A DNA stretch of 64,000 nucleotides from Curtobacterium guangdongense (GCF_049341845.1 NZ_JBMPIT010000002.1:186001-250000), one strand, 5' to 3'; shown: positions 40,469-51,672, counted from the stretch's first letter. Program-made: numbers and translations. The notes: a model not told the origin generated them from the letters alone.

Positions 40469-43048
40469 GTGCCCGGAGAGAACCTCACCAGAATCGAAGC
40501 CCAGGAACGTGCGGCGATCGTCGACGTCCAGTCGTACGACGTCGAGCTCGACCTGACGCGCGGCGCCGAGAGCTTCGGCAGCACCACCCGCGTGCGCTTC
40601 ACCGCGACGCCCGGTGCGTCGACATTCATCGACGCGATCACCAAGACCGTGCACTCGATCACCCTGAACGGCACCGTGCTCGACGTCGCGGCCGTGAACG
40701 ACGGCGTGCGGATCCAGCTCGCCGACCTGCGGGAGCAGAACGAGCTCGTCGTCGTCGCCGACGCGCTGTACACGAACACCGGCGAAGGCCTGCACCGCTT
40801 CGTGGACCCCGTCGACGACGAGGTCTACCTGTACTCCCAGTTCGAGGTGCCCGACTCCCGCCGGATGTTCGCGGTGTTCGAGCAGCCCGACCTCAAGGCC
40901 GAGTTCACCTTCACCGTGACGGCGCCGTCCCGCTGGCAGGTCGTCTCGAACTCCCCCACGCCGGAACCGCGCGTCGACGGCGACATCGCCACGTGGGCGT
41001 TCCCGGCGACCACCCGGATCTCGAGCTACATCACGGCGCTCATCGCCGGCCCGTACGAGGTCGTCCGGAGCGAGCTGACCTCGAGCGACGGTCGCACCAT
41101 CCCGCTCGGTGTCTTCGCCCGCAAGTCCCTCGCGGAGTACCTCGACGCCGACTACGTCTTCGAGACCACCCGCAAGGGCTTCACGTACTACGAAGAGAAG
41201 TTCGACGTCCCCTACCCCTTCGAGAAGTACGACCAGCTCTTCGTCCCCGAGTTCAACGCGGGCGCGATGGAGAACGCCGGCGCGGTCACCTTCACCGAGA
41301 CGTACGTCTTCCGCTCGAAGGTCACCGACGCCATAAAGGAGCGCCGGGTCGTCACGATCCTGCACGAGCTCGCACACATGTGGTTCGGCGACCTCGTGAC
41401 CATGAAGTGGTGGAACGACCTCTGGCTGAACGAGTCGTTCGCCGAGTGGGCCTCCACCATCGCCACCGCAGAGGCCACCGAGTGGACCGAGGCTTGGACG
41501 ACGTTCCAGGCGATGGAGAAGTCCTGGGCCTACCGCCAGGACCAGCTCCCCTCGACGCACCCGATCGTCGCGACGATCAACGACCTCGAAGACGTCCAGG
41601 TCAACTTCGACGGCATCACGTACGCCAAGGGCGGCTCGGTCCTCAAGCAGCTCGTCGCGTGGGTCGGCATCGACGCGTTCTTCGCCGGTGTCTCCGCGTA
41701 CTTCAAGAAGCACCACCACTCCAACACGGAGCTGAAGGACCTGCTCGTCGAGCTCGAGGCCACGAGCGGCCGCGAACTCGGCGAGTGGTCGAAGCTCTGG
41801 CTCGAGACCGCAGGCGTCAACACGCTGCGCCCGGAGATCGAGGTCGACGACGACGGTGTGATCACGTCCTTCGCGGTGCTGCAGGAAGCCCCGGCGGACC
41901 ACCCGACGCTCCGCCCGCACCGTCTGGCCATCGGCCTGTACGCGTTCGGGACTGACGGCGCGGCACCGTTCGGCGCGGACACCGCATCCTCCGGTGGCAA
42001 GCTCGAGCGCACCCACCGCGTCGAGATCGACGTCGACGGCGCCCGCACGGACGTCCCCGAGCTCGTCGGCCAGCACCGCGGCGACCTCGTGCTGCTCAAC
42101 GACGACGACCTGGCGTACGCCAAGATCCGTCTGGACGAGCAGTCCCGACGCACCGCGATCGAGCACCTCGCCGCGATCGCGAACCCCCTCGCCCGCTCCA
42201 TCGTCTGGGGCGCGATGTGGGACGCCACGCGCGATGCCGAGTCGCCCGCCAGCGACTACGTCCGGCTCGTGCTCGGCAACATCGCGACGGAGACCGAGTC
42301 GACGACGATCCGCACGACGCTGTCGCAGCTGCTCCTGACGACGCGGAACTACGTCGCGCCGGCCAAGGTCGACGCCACGGTCCGCACCGTCGGCGACACG
42401 CTGTGGAACCTGGCGTCCTCGGCAGAGGCCGGATCGGACGCCCAGTTCCAGTTCGCGAAGTTCTTCGCGCAGATCGCCTCGACGCCGGAGCACGTCGCGA
42501 CGCTGACGGGGCTGCGCGACGGCTCGGTCACGCTGAACGGGCTCGAGATCGACACCGACCTCCGCTGGGAGCTGCTCGAGGGCCTCGTGCTCGCGGGTGC
42601 CGCCGGGGACGCCGAGGTCGACGCCGAGCTCGCCGCCGACAAGACCGCGTCTGGCGAGCAGGCAGCCGCACGGGCCCGTGCGACGATCCCCACCGCCGAG
42701 GGCAAGCTGGCGGCATTCTCGTCGCTCGTCGACTCCGACGCGCTGCCGAACGCCATCGTGCGCCAGACGACGATCGGGTTCCAGCACGCCAACTCCCCCG
42801 TCGTGCTCGAAGGCCTCGTCCCGAAGTACTTCGACGTGCTCACCCGCATCTGGGCCGAGCGGAGCTACCACATCGCCGACACGATCGTCACCGGGCTCTA
42901 CCCGGCGCCGCTCGCCTCGGTGGAGCTCCGTGACGCCGCGACCGCGTGGCTCGAGGCACACCCGGAGACCCCGGCGCTGCGTCGCATCGTGACCGAGAAC
43001 CTCGCGGGCACCGAGCGCGCGCTGCGGGTCCAGGCAGCCGACGCCTGA
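40469..43048 (+). CDS. pepN: Aminopeptidase N (M1 family)
   Basis: 859 residues, standard for actinobacterial PepN. GAMEN exopeptidase motif at 265-269, zinc site HELAH at 299-303 with the third ligand Glu in NESFAEW (322), and a long helical C-terminal domain. Cytoplasmic removal of N-terminal residues from peptides. The GTG start at 40469 follows GGAG and gives PGENLTRIEAQ, the usual beginning; the frame is open 40 codons further upstream but without coding character. Confidence 0.96.
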   Translation: MPGENLTRIEAQERAAIVDVQSYDVELDLTRGAESFGSTTRVRFTATPGASTFIDAITKTVHSITLNGTVLDVAAVNDGVRIQLADLREQNELVVVADALYTNTGEGLHRFVDPVDDEVYLYSQFEVPDSRRMFAVFEQPDLKAEFTFTVTAPSRWQVVSNSPTPEPRVDGDIATWAFPATTRISSYITALIAGPYEVVRSELTSSDGRTIPLGVFARKSLAEYLDADYVFETTRKGFTYYEEKFDVPYPFEKYDQLFVPEFNAGAMENAGAVTFTETYVFRSKVTDAIKERRVVTILHELAHMWFGDLVTMKWWNDLWLNESFAEWASTIATAEATEWTEAWTTFQAMEKSWAYRQDQLPSTHPIVATINDLEDVQVNFDGITYAKGGSVLKQLVAWVGIDAFFAGVSAYFKKHHHSNTELKDLLVELEATSGRELGEWSKLWLETAGVNTLRPEIEVDDDGVITSFAVLQEAPADHPTLRPHRLAIGLYAFGTDGAAPFGADTASSGGKLERTHRVEIDVDGARTDVPELVGQHRGDLVLLNDDDLAYAKIRLDEQSRRTAIEHLAAIANPLARSIVWGAMWDATRDAESPASDYVRLVLGNIATETESTTIRTTLSQLLLTTRNYVAPAKVDATVRTVGDTLWNLASSAEAGSDAQFQFAKFFAQIASTPEHVATLTGLRDGSVTLNGLEIDTDLRWELLEGLVLAGAAGDAEVDAELAADKTASGEQAAARARATIPTAEGKLAAFSSLVDSDALPNAIVRQTTIGFQHANSPVVLEGLVPKYFDVLTRIWAERSYHIADTIVTGLYPAPLASVELRDAATAWLEAHPETPALRRIVTENLAGTERALRVQAADA

Positions 43049-43119
43049 GTCCGGTTGCCAGGCGGGGTGTGGCGTTCCTCCAGGGACGCCACACCCCGCC
43101 CCTCTAGCATCGAGCGGAT

Positions 43120-44184
43120 ATGAACCTGGCTGCAGACGACACCTCGAAGCTCATCTCCAACGCCTTCACCCAGTTCGTGGAGACCTGGCACGTCCCGATC
43201 GTGATCGTCATCACGATCCTCGCGGCGATCATCGTGCGGCTCATCCTCAGGCGCTCGATCAACGGCGTGGTGGACCGCGTCGTCAACGGGGCGAAGAAGC
43301 GCCAGGGCACCACCGACACCCAGGCGCTCATCGCCTCACCGATCCAGACCGCACGCGTCGTCCAGCGCACCAGGACGCTCGGCAGCGTGCTCAAGAACCT
43401 GGCGACCGTCGCCGTCGTGATCATCGCACTCGCAGTGATCATCCCGCAGGTGCTCCCGAACGCCGCCGTCGGGATCGTGGGTGGGGCGTCCCTCGTCGCA
43501 GCAGGCCTCGCCGTCGGTGCCCAGTCGATCGTCAAGGACCTGTTGTCCGGCGTGTTCATGATCCTCGAGGACCAGGCGGGCGTCGGTGACGTCGTCGACA
43601 CCGGGCAGGCCACCGGTGTCGTCGAGAACGTGGGCTTGCGGGTCATGCAGATCCGCGACGTCAACGGCATCCTGTGGTTCGTGCCGAACGGACAGATCCT
43701 GCGCGTCGGCAACCTGTCGCAGGGCTGGTCGCGCGTGCTCGTCGACATCACCGTCCCCTACGAGACCGACATCGACGCCGTCCAGGACGCCCTGCTCGCC
43801 GCCGCCGTGCGGATGTCGCAGGAGCCCCGCTGGCGGCAGCGCATCATCGAGAAGCCGGAGATCTGGGGCCTGCAGTCGATCACCGACACGGGCATGGTGT
43901 TCCGGCTCGTGGTGAAGACCCGCGCGTCCGAGCTCGACGTCGTCGGGCGTGAACTCCGCATCCGGCTGAAGCACGCCGTCGACGAGCTCGGCGTGACGCT
44001 GCCCGCGATGGCGATGATCATGCCGGAGGGTTGGGAGAACGCGACCTCGATCAACGGGCTCCGCACCGTCCGGACCCAGCCGACGCCCGCCCCGACGAAG
44101 CCCCGGCGCGGCCGCAAGACCAACCAGTACGGGCAGCCGATCGAGACCGACGGCCCCGACTCCGGAAGGAACAACGACCGATGA
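43120..44184 (+). CDS. MscS-family mechanosensitive channel
   Basis: 354 residues: three membrane helices (about 23-46, 92-113, 117-135), the last being the pore helix with an Ala/Gly pattern (GIVGGASLVAAGLAVGAQS), followed by the conserved FMILEDQAGVGDVVDTG and a cytoplasmic beta domain. A basic tail (KPRRGRKTNQYGQP) ends the protein. Releases solutes on osmotic downshock. Its stop overlaps the globin start by four bases. TAGCAT lies ten bases before the ATG. Confidence 0.93.
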   Translation: MNLAADDTSKLISNAFTQFVETWHVPIVIVITILAAIIVRLILRRSINGVVDRVVNGAKKRQGTTDTQALIASPIQTARVVQRTRTLGSVLKNLATVAVVIIALAVIIPQVLPNAAVGIVGGASLVAAGLAVGAQSIVKDLLSGVFMILEDQAGVGDVVDTGQATGVVENVGLRVMQIRDVNGILWFVPNGQILRVGNLSQGWSRVLVDITVPYETDIDAVQDALLAAAVRMSQEPRWRQRIIEKPEIWGLQSITDTGMVFRLVVKTRASELDVVGRELRIRLKHAVDELGVTLPAMAMIMPEGWENATSINGLRTVRTQPTPAPTKPRRGRKTNQYGQPIETDGPDSGRNNDR

Positions 44185-44651
44185 CCGACATCCCCACACC
44201 AGGCGCCTCCGGTGCGTCCGGCGGTGCGCCTGCGCAGCCGATCACGTTGCGGGTCGGCCTCGGCGGGACGTCCGCGACCGGGTCACTGTTCGACCGGATC
44301 GGCGGCGCACCGACGTTCGACCGCCTCGTGCGGCGCTTCTACGACGGCGTCCAGCAGGACGACGTCATCTGGCCGATGTACCCGCAGGACGACCTCGAGG
44401 GCGCGATCTCGCGGCTCTCGCTCTTCCTGCAGCAGTACTGGGGCGGCCCCGGCACCTACAGCGAGCAGCGCGGGCACCCGCGACTCCGCATGCGGCACAA
44501 CCCCTTCCGGATCAACTCCGAGGCCCGTGAGCGCTGGCTGCACCACATGCGTGGAGCAGTCGAGTCGCTCGGGCTCGCGCCCCTCGACGAGGCCGAGCTG
44601 TGGGCGTACCTCGACCGTGCCGCACACGCGATGACGAACACCTTCGACTGA
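44181..44651 (+). CDS. Group II truncated haemoglobin (GlbO-like)
   Basis: 156 residues; a Gly/Ala/Pro-rich head of about 35 residues precedes the globin domain. FDRIGGAPTFDRLVRRFYDGV is the A/B helix region, YWGGPGTYSEQRGHPRLRMRH contains the heme-proximal His, and a Trp in RWLHHMRGAV follows, the TrHb2 pattern (quoted in parts). Binds oxygen or nitric oxide. GGAAGGA upstream and a four-base overlap with mscS show co-translation. Confidence 0.93.
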   Translation: MTDIPTPGASGASGGAPAQPITLRVGLGGTSATGSLFDRIGGAPTFDRLVRRFYDGVQQDDVIWPMYPQDDLEGAISRLSLFLQQYWGGPGTYSEQRGHPRLRMRHNPFRINSEARERWLHHMRGAVESLGLAPLDEAELWAYLDRAAHAMTNTFD

Positions 44652-44655
44652 CCTC

Positions 44656-44724
44656 TTGACGCTCCGGTCGAACTGGTCATAACCTCTCCACACCATTCCG
44701 CAATGACCTTGCGGAATGGTGTGG
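44656..44724 (+). promoter_or_regulatory. Chitinase promoter and 5' hairpin
   Basis: TTGACG (44656-44661), 16 bases, CATAAC (44678-44683). Immediately after, arms of 16 bp (44688-44703 and 44709-44724) pair perfectly around TGACC. The predicted transcript would begin with this hairpin. It may equally terminate the globin mRNA or be a protein-binding dyad. Confidence 0.6.
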
Positions 44725-44775
44725 CTCGGGCACGGCGCCCACTCCCGAGGGCCGCGACGCCTCATGAGGAGAACC

Positions 44776-46257
44776 ATGAAGGTCGTTCCGAAACTCGCAG
44801 CCGTCGGCGCAGGGGCCGCCCTGACCGCGGCGGTCATGCTGCCGAACACCGCCGACGCGGCTGGCGGCAACCTCGTGTCGAACCCCGGATTCGAAGCGGG
44901 GACCACCAGCGGGTGGGTCTGCTCCGGCGCATCCGTGGTCAGCACGCCGGTCCACTCCGGCTTGAAGGCCCTCTCCGGCACGCCGACGTCGTCGGACACC
45001 GCACAGTGCTCGCAGACGATCGCCGTGCAGCCGAGCACGTCGTACACCCTGTCCGGATGGGTCTCCGGCAGCTACGTGTACCTCGGCGAGAGCGGATCCG
45101 GCGCGAGCACGTGGACCTCTGCAGCGGGCTACCAGCAGCTGACCACCACGTTCACCACCGGGGCGTCGCAGAAGACCGCGACGGTGTACGTGCACGGCTG
45201 GTACGGACAGGGCACCTACCTCGCCGATGACATCGTGCTGAGCGGCCCCGGCGGCGCAGGCGCCACCCCGACGCCGACCTCGACGCCGACGTCCACACCG
45301 ACCTCGACGCCCACCCCGACACCGACACCGACACCCACCCCGGGCACCGGCCCGGCCGCGCAGCTGCCGAAGCACACGCTCACCGGCTACTGGCAGGACT
45401 TCGACAACGGCGCGAAGGCACTGCGACTCGCCGACGTCCCGACGTCGTACGACCTCGTCGCCGTCGCGTTCGCGAACGCCGACGCGTCGAAGCCCGGCGC
45501 GGTGACGTACGCCGTCGACTCCGGCCTCTCCACGAAGCTCGGCGGGTACACGGATGCGCAGTTCCGGTCGGACGTGCAGACGGTCCACGCTCGCGGGCAG
45601 AAGGTCATCGTGTCGGTCGGCGGCCAGAACGGCACGATCTCCGTCGCCGACAGCGCGTCCGCGGCGAACTTCGCCGCGAGCGTCGACTCGCTGATGAACT
45701 CGTTCGGGTTCGACGGCGTGGACATCGACCTGGAGAACGGCGTGAATCCGACGTACATGGCGCAGGCGCTGCACACCGTCGCGGCGAAGCACCCCGGCAT
45801 GATCATCACGATGGCACCGCAGACGATCGACATGCTCAGCACATCGTCGGACTACTTCGCCCTCGCGCTGAACATCAAGGACATCCTGACCATCGTGCAG
45901 ACGCAGTACTACAACTCCGGGTCGATGAACGGGTGCGACGGCGGCGTCTACGCGCAGGGCACCGTCAACTTCGCGACGGCCCTCGCCTGCACCTCCCTCC
46001 AGGGCGGTCTGCGAGCGGACCAGGTCGGGCTCGGGTTCCCCGCCTCGCCGAGCGGTGCCGGAAGCGGCTCCGTCGCACCGAGTGTCGTGAACAACGCGAT
46101 GACCTGCCTCGCGAAGGGGACCGGGTGCGGGTCGTTCGTCCCGGCTGCGAAGTACTCCGGGCTCCGCGGTGCGATGACCTGGTCGATCAACTGGGACGCC
46201 TCGAACGGCTACGCGTTCGCGAACGCGGTGCGGCCGGTCCTGGACGCCCTGTCCTGA
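44776..46257 (+). CDS. Secreted GH18 chitinase with carbohydrate-binding module
   Basis: 493 residues: signal peptide (1-29, ending ADAAG), a CBM of the CBM4_9/CBM16 type (about 31-158, NLVSNPGFEAGTTSGW), a Thr-Pro linker (about 164-189, repeats of PTST and PTPT) and a GH18 domain with DGVDIDLE at 313-320, catalytic E320. The domain resembles Streptomyces-type ChiC/ChiD enzymes. GAGGAG lies before the ATG at 44776. Cuts chitin outside the cell. The gene stands alone between a 5' hairpin and a strong terminator. Confidence 0.95.
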   Translation: MKVVPKLAAVGAGAALTAAVMLPNTADAAGGNLVSNPGFEAGTTSGWVCSGASVVSTPVHSGLKALSGTPTSSDTAQCSQTIAVQPSTSYTLSGWVSGSYVYLGESGSGASTWTSAAGYQQLTTTFTTGASQKTATVYVHGWYGQGTYLADDIVLSGPGGAGATPTPTSTPTSTPTSTPTPTPTPTPTPGTGPAAQLPKHTLTGYWQDFDNGAKALRLADVPTSYDLVAVAFANADASKPGAVTYAVDSGLSTKLGGYTDAQFRSDVQTVHARGQKVIVSVGGQNGTISVADSASAANFAASVDSLMNSFGFDGVDIDLENGVNPTYMAQALHTVAAKHPGMIITMAPQTIDMLSTSSDYFALALNIKDILTIVQTQYYNSGSMNGCDGGVYAQGTVNFATALACTSLQGGLRADQVGLGFPASPSGAGSGSVAPSVVNNAMTCLAKGTGCGSFVPAAKYSGLRGAMTWSINWDASNGYAFANAVRPVLDALS

Positions 46258-46264
46258 CCACCAC

Positions 46265-46308
46265 CGGACTGGAGGCTCGTGGCGGCGTCGCCACGAGCCT
46301 CCAGTCCG
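46265..46308. terminator. Bidirectional terminator built from the dispersed motif
   Basis: Perfect 20-bp arms (46265-46284, 46289-46308) with loop GCGT, seven bases after the chitinase stop and 13 before the end of the convergent epimerase. Each arm contains CGGACTGGAGGCTCG, the motif found scattered elsewhere in the window. Confidence 0.85.
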
Positions 46309-46321
46309 CCAGTCGGTCGCG

Positions 46322-47163
46322 TCAGCGGACGGAGGAGCCGTCCGCCAGGTCCTCCAGCAGTGACGGGCGGGTCGGGTTCCACCCGTACGCGCTCCGCGCG
46401 TGCGCACCCGAGCACTCCTGGTGCATGAGCAGTGCGTCCGCGTACGCGGTGCCGAGGCGCTCGCGGGACGCGTCCACGCTCTCCGCGACGATCGGCGACC
46501 CGTGCGCCCCGGCTTCGGCGATCTCCCGCACGGTGGGGTTGTCGCCCGTCGCGACGAGCACGTACCCGTCCTGCTCCGCCCGTTCGAGCGCCAGGACGTA
46601 GAGCTCGCCGAGGTCGTCGACGTGGACCGTCGCCCAGCGCTGCGACCCGTCGCCGACGAGCCGGACCTCGTGCTCGCCGTCTCCGATGAACATGGCCGGG
46701 ATGCCGGCTCCTCGCCCGTAGACGATGCCGGGCGCCACGATCGTGGTGCGCACGTCGCTGGCGCGGACCACTGCCTCGTTCGCACCGCGCCCGAGGTCAT
46801 CGCCGGCGGGTCGATCGGGGACTGCTCGGAGATGTCGGTGGAGTTGCCGAACGTGAAGATGCCGCCGGTGTGGACGAACGGCTTCGGGGTGCCGGTGAGT
46901 GCACCGAGGACCGTCCGGACGAACGCCTCGTCGACGTCCTTCGCGGACGCGGTGTGCACGACGGCGTCGGCCTCGTGGGCCAGGCGCTCGACCACCTCGG
47001 TGTCGGTGACGTCCTCGACGAACGCGCGACCGCCGGCGTCGCGGACGGCCTGGGCCTTCTCGTCGGAGCGGACGATCGCGGTGACGTCGTGCCCGTGGGC
47101 GACGAGTGCACGGAGGACGGACGAGCCGATGTAGCCGGACGCGCCGGTCAGGAACACATGCAT
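46322..47163 (-). pseudogene. NAD-dependent epimerase/dehydratase with a one-base frameshift
   Basis: From ATG 47163 the reading frame gives a normal Rossmann start (MHVFLTGASGYIGSSVLRAL) up to PPAMTS at about residue 124. The rest of the protein (GANEAVVRASDVRTT, VAPGIVYGRGAG ... WNPTRPSLLEDLADG) is in another frame down to 46322. Adding one base at 46790-46792, for example T to make TGG, restores M-T-S-W-R-G-A-N-E, the family's usual TxWR region, and gives about 280 residues. Either a recent inactivation or a sequencing/assembly error. Confidence 0.88.
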
Positions 47164-47212
47164 GCGGCCAGCCTGGCACCGGGTGCTGGCCGAGCGCTCC
47201 GTACCGCGGGGG

Positions 47213-47914
47213 CTAGGACGCCAGGGTCCAGGCGCGTCGCTTCACGAGGACGTGCCCGCGCGAGGTCGTGAGGCGGCTCCAGGGCCCGGTCTCGAACAGC
47301 CGCACCGGGTCGTGTCCGAGGAACCCGAGGCTCTCCCCCGCGAACCCAGCTCCGGCCGGGACGTGCTCGACGCCCGGGATCGGTCGACCCCAGACCTCGG
47401 ACCGGATCTTGCGTACCACGGCTTCGCCGGCGTTCGTCGGCACCGCGTCGGCGACCTCGTCGATGCCGGCCTTCGCCGCGCGACGGAGGAGCTCGGCGGA
47501 GACGTCGGGCAGGGGGATCCAGCCGCCGCGCGGCGGGGAGATCGCAGCCCAGGTGACGGTGTGGACCTCGTGCGGCAGCTCGACCTCGATCGGGGTGGCG
47601 CGGGTGGGGTCTGCCCCCTCGGCGTGCTCGGCGTCCTGCGCGTCGGCGAGCACCCGCAGCCGTTCCTGGAACGAGGCCAGGGGAACGACGACGTCGATCG
47701 ACGCGGGCTCGGTCAGCGAGAACGTGCGGAGCCCGAGCACCGTCGGGAGCTCGTCGAGCAGCCCCAGCGGGTAGAGGATCGCCGTGTAGACGGCGAGCAC
47801 CCCGGAGTCGGCGATGAGGCGGACGGAGCCGTCCTCGACGCGGGCTGCACGTCCGAGGTACGTGCGGAGGTCCCCCAGGGAGGCGGCGTCGGGCAGCGTG
47901 AACGAGGTGCTCAT
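47213..47914 (-). CDS. Conserved-looking 233-residue protein, unknown
   Basis: Not recognised. Soluble, no signal peptide. N terminus MSTSFTLPDAASLGDLRTYL, middle LPHEVHTVTWAAISPPRGGW, end GPWSRLTTSRGHVLVKRRAW. Even codon bias and balanced composition support a real gene. It is divergent from the thioesterase gene at 47961 with only 46 bp between; TAGGAT (47930-47925, reverse) is a possible -10. Confidence 0.75.
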   Translation of the reverse strand: MSTSFTLPDAASLGDLRTYLGRAARVEDGSVRLIADSGVLAVYTAILYPLGLLDELPTVLGLRTFSLTEPASIDVVVPLASFQERLRVLADAQDAEHAEGADPTRATPIEVELPHEVHTVTWAAISPPRGGWIPLPDVSAELLRRAAKAGIDEVADAVPTNAGEAVVRKIRSEVWGRPIPGVEHVPAGAGFAGESLGFLGHDPVRLFETGPWSRLTTSRGHVLVKRRAWTLAS

Positions 47915-47960
47915 GTCGTGTCCGATCCTACCGGGGCGCTGCTCTTCGTAGACTGCGGGG

Positions 47961-48824
47961 GTGGTCAACGACGAACCGGACTTCTTGCGGACCCTGCGAC
48001 TCGAGGACACCGGCGCGAGTACGCGCGAGACGATCCTCACCGGGGCGAACCACTGGTCCCCCGGCGGCCGGGTCTTCGGCGGCCAGGTCCTCGCGCAGTG
48101 CATCGTGGCGGCGCAGGCCACCATCGACGGGCGTGACATCCACTCGCTCCACGGGTACTTCCTGCGACCGGGCGACATCGACGTGCCGATCACCTTCGGC
48201 GTCGAACGCATCCACGACGGCCGGTCCTTCGCCACACGCCGGGCGCAGGCGTACCAGAACGGCACGCCGATCTTCTCGATGATCGCGTCGTTCCAGACCG
48301 AGGACGACGGCGTCGAGCACCAGGATCCCTTCCCCGTCGGCATGCCCGAGCCGGAGTCGCTCCCCTCGGCCGCGTCGATCCTGTCGGCGATCGACCACCC
48401 CGTCGCACGGGCGTGGGCCGAGCGGTCGATCGACCTCCGGCACGTCGAGGGCCCGGTGTTCGTCGACGTGCAGGGTGAGCACGTGCCGCACCAGGCCGTG
48501 TGGTTCCGGGTGCAGGGCGAGCTCCCCGAGGACCCGGGTCTGCACCGCGCCGTGCTCGCCTACGCGAGCGACCTGTCGATCCTGGAGCCGATCATGCGGC
48601 GGCACGGGGTCGCCTGGGGCACACCGGGTGTCAAGAGCGCGAGCCTCGACCACGCGATGTGGTGGCACCGGGACGGTCGTGCGGACGAGTGGATCCTGTA
48701 CACGCAGGAGTCGCCGAGCGCGCAGGGCGGCCGGGGTCTGGCGTTCGGCCGGATGTTCTCCCGAGACGGGCGTCTGCTGGCGAGCGTCGCGCAGGAGGGC
48801 ATGATGCGGATCCCGCGCCGCTGA
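47961..48824 (+). CDS. tesB: Acyl-CoA thioesterase II
   Basis: 287 residues with the TesB double-hotdog pattern: RVFGGQVLAQCIVAAQATI, SLHGYFLRPGD, IFSMIASFQTED in the first half and DHAMWWHRDGRADEWILY with MFSRDGRLLASVAQEG in the second. Hydrolyses acyl-CoA to free acid and CoA. The GTG start at 47961 lies six bases after TAGACT, so the mRNA is probably leaderless. Confidence 0.94.
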   Translation: MVNDEPDFLRTLRLEDTGASTRETILTGANHWSPGGRVFGGQVLAQCIVAAQATIDGRDIHSLHGYFLRPGDIDVPITFGVERIHDGRSFATRRAQAYQNGTPIFSMIASFQTEDDGVEHQDPFPVGMPEPESLPSAASILSAIDHPVARAWAERSIDLRHVEGPVFVDVQGEHVPHQAVWFRVQGELPEDPGLHRAVLAYASDLSILEPIMRRHGVAWGTPGVKSASLDHAMWWHRDGRADEWILYTQESPSAQGGRGLAFGRMFSRDGRLLASVAQEGMMRIPRR

Positions 48825-48874
48825 CGCGGGGTCTCGCGCCGCTGACGCGTGCGGGGGTGGCTGGGCCGGGGCGG

Positions 48875-49357
48875 CTACGGCCTCGAGAACACGACCGGCG
48901 GCTCGACGTACGGCTCGCATGCCGCACGCTCGACGGCCGTCAGTCGACGCGGACGGTTCGTGGCCGCGTCGACCATCACCAGCGTCGTCGTGGCCCGCGT
49001 GTAGAGCTCGGCGGGCTCGTGGCCTGCCGGCGACCAGACCTCGTACGAGATGTCGAGACTCGCACCGCCGACGTGCCCGATCCAGAGCTGGATGTCGAGC
49101 GGTCGTCGGAAGTACGGCGTCGATGCGAGGTACTCGAGACGCTGGGCCGCGATGACCGTCATCGTGCCGGAACCCGGGCGACCGTCGATGATCGGCTCCG
49201 GCGCGGATCCCGACTCGTCGACCTCGTCGGGATCCGGCGCCCAGAACGCGAGCACACGGGCTTCTTCGAGCAGCCGGAGCATCGCGGAGTTGTTCACGTG
49301 CCCGTAGGCGTCGATGTCGCTCCAGCGGATGCGGACCGGCGTGTGCAGCCTGGCCAC
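48875..49357 (-). CDS. Acyl-CoA thioesterase of the 4-hydroxybenzoyl-CoA type
   Basis: 160 residues, single hotdog fold. VRIRWSDIDAYGHVNNSAML is the family signature, with the catalytic Asp in SDIDAYGHVNN. Substrate unknown, but a short or aryl acyl-CoA is usual. The GTG at 49357 is chosen because it starts after the upstream ettA stop; earlier in-frame starts would overlap ettA. Seven bases separate the two genes, so it is likely co-transcribed with ettA. Confidence 0.88.
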   Translation of the reverse strand: MARLHTPVRIRWSDIDAYGHVNNSAMLRLLEEARVLAFWAPDPDEVDESGSAPEPIIDGRPGSGTMTVIAAQRLEYLASTPYFRRPLDIQLWIGHVGGASLDISYEVWSPAGHEPAELYTRATTTLVMVDAATNRPRRLTAVERAACEPYVEPPVVFSRP

Positions 49358-49364
49358 GTGCGGG

Positions 49365-51050
<1,686 letters not shown>

Positions 51051-51102
51051 ATCGCGGTCAAGTGTAGTGACCCGTCCGGCCCCGCGTGACGGTTCGAGCA
51101 CG

Positions 51103-51660
51103 TCAGGCTGCTTCGCGGTGGACTTCGTCGGCGGCCCGGGCGGCGGCGCTCGGCTCCGGCAGGTCCTCGTGCACCCCGTCCGCCGGGACAGGAGTCGCCT
51201 CGTCGGCTTCGTCGCCCGAGCTGTCGTCCGCACCGTTGACCTCTCCGGTGTCGGGGTTCACGCTCGGTCCGGGGCCGGGTACCGCGGTCGCTTCCGATGC
51301 GTGGCGCGGCACCTTGATCCAGTTGCTGATGCCCCAGGCGAGATCTTGTCCAAGGGCTTCCGCGTCGATCTCGACGGACGTGCCGCCGCGGCCGTCGCGC
51401 TCCCAGGTCCTGATCCGCACCCGTCCGGTCACGAGGATGCGGTCCCCCTTCTTGACGGACTTGTGCACGTTCGCCGCGAGCGACCGGAAGGCCGTGACGG
51501 TGAACCAGTTGGTGGGGCCGTTGGTCCAGGTGGAGTTCTGACGGTCCCAGCGACGGGACGGTGATGCCAAGCGCATGCTCGTGATGGCGATGCCGGTCTC
51601 GGTGACGAGGTGGCGGGGCTCGGTCGCGACGATGCCGCAGACGGTGATGGTGTCGTTCAT
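51103..51660 (-). CDS. Single-stranded DNA-binding protein paralogue
   Basis: 185 residues: an OB-fold of about 110 residues (MNDTITVCGIVATEPRHLVT; NWFTVTAFRSLAANVHKSVKKGDRILVTGRV in the ssDNA-binding strands) and an acidic, flexible tail that ends REAA instead of the DDDIPF-like tip used by main SSBs to recruit repair proteins. It is thus probably an accessory SSB, as in competence or recombination. ATG 51660 is preferred over 51675, which falls in a hairpin stem. Confidence 0.9.
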   Translation of the reverse strand: MNDTITVCGIVATEPRHLVTETGIAITSMRLASPSRRWDRQNSTWTNGPTNWFTVTAFRSLAANVHKSVKKGDRILVTGRVRIRTWERDGRGGTSVEIDAEALGQDLAWGISNWIKVPRHASEATAVPGPGPSVNPDTGEVNGADDSSGDEADEATPVPADGVHEDLPEPSAAARAADEVHREAA

Positions 51661-51672
51661 GCCACCGATCGT

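Noticed and set aside
46780..46800. Programmed frameshift in the epimerase
   Set aside because: No slippery heptamer or stimulatory structure is visible, and the family is not known for recoding; a deletion or read error is simpler.
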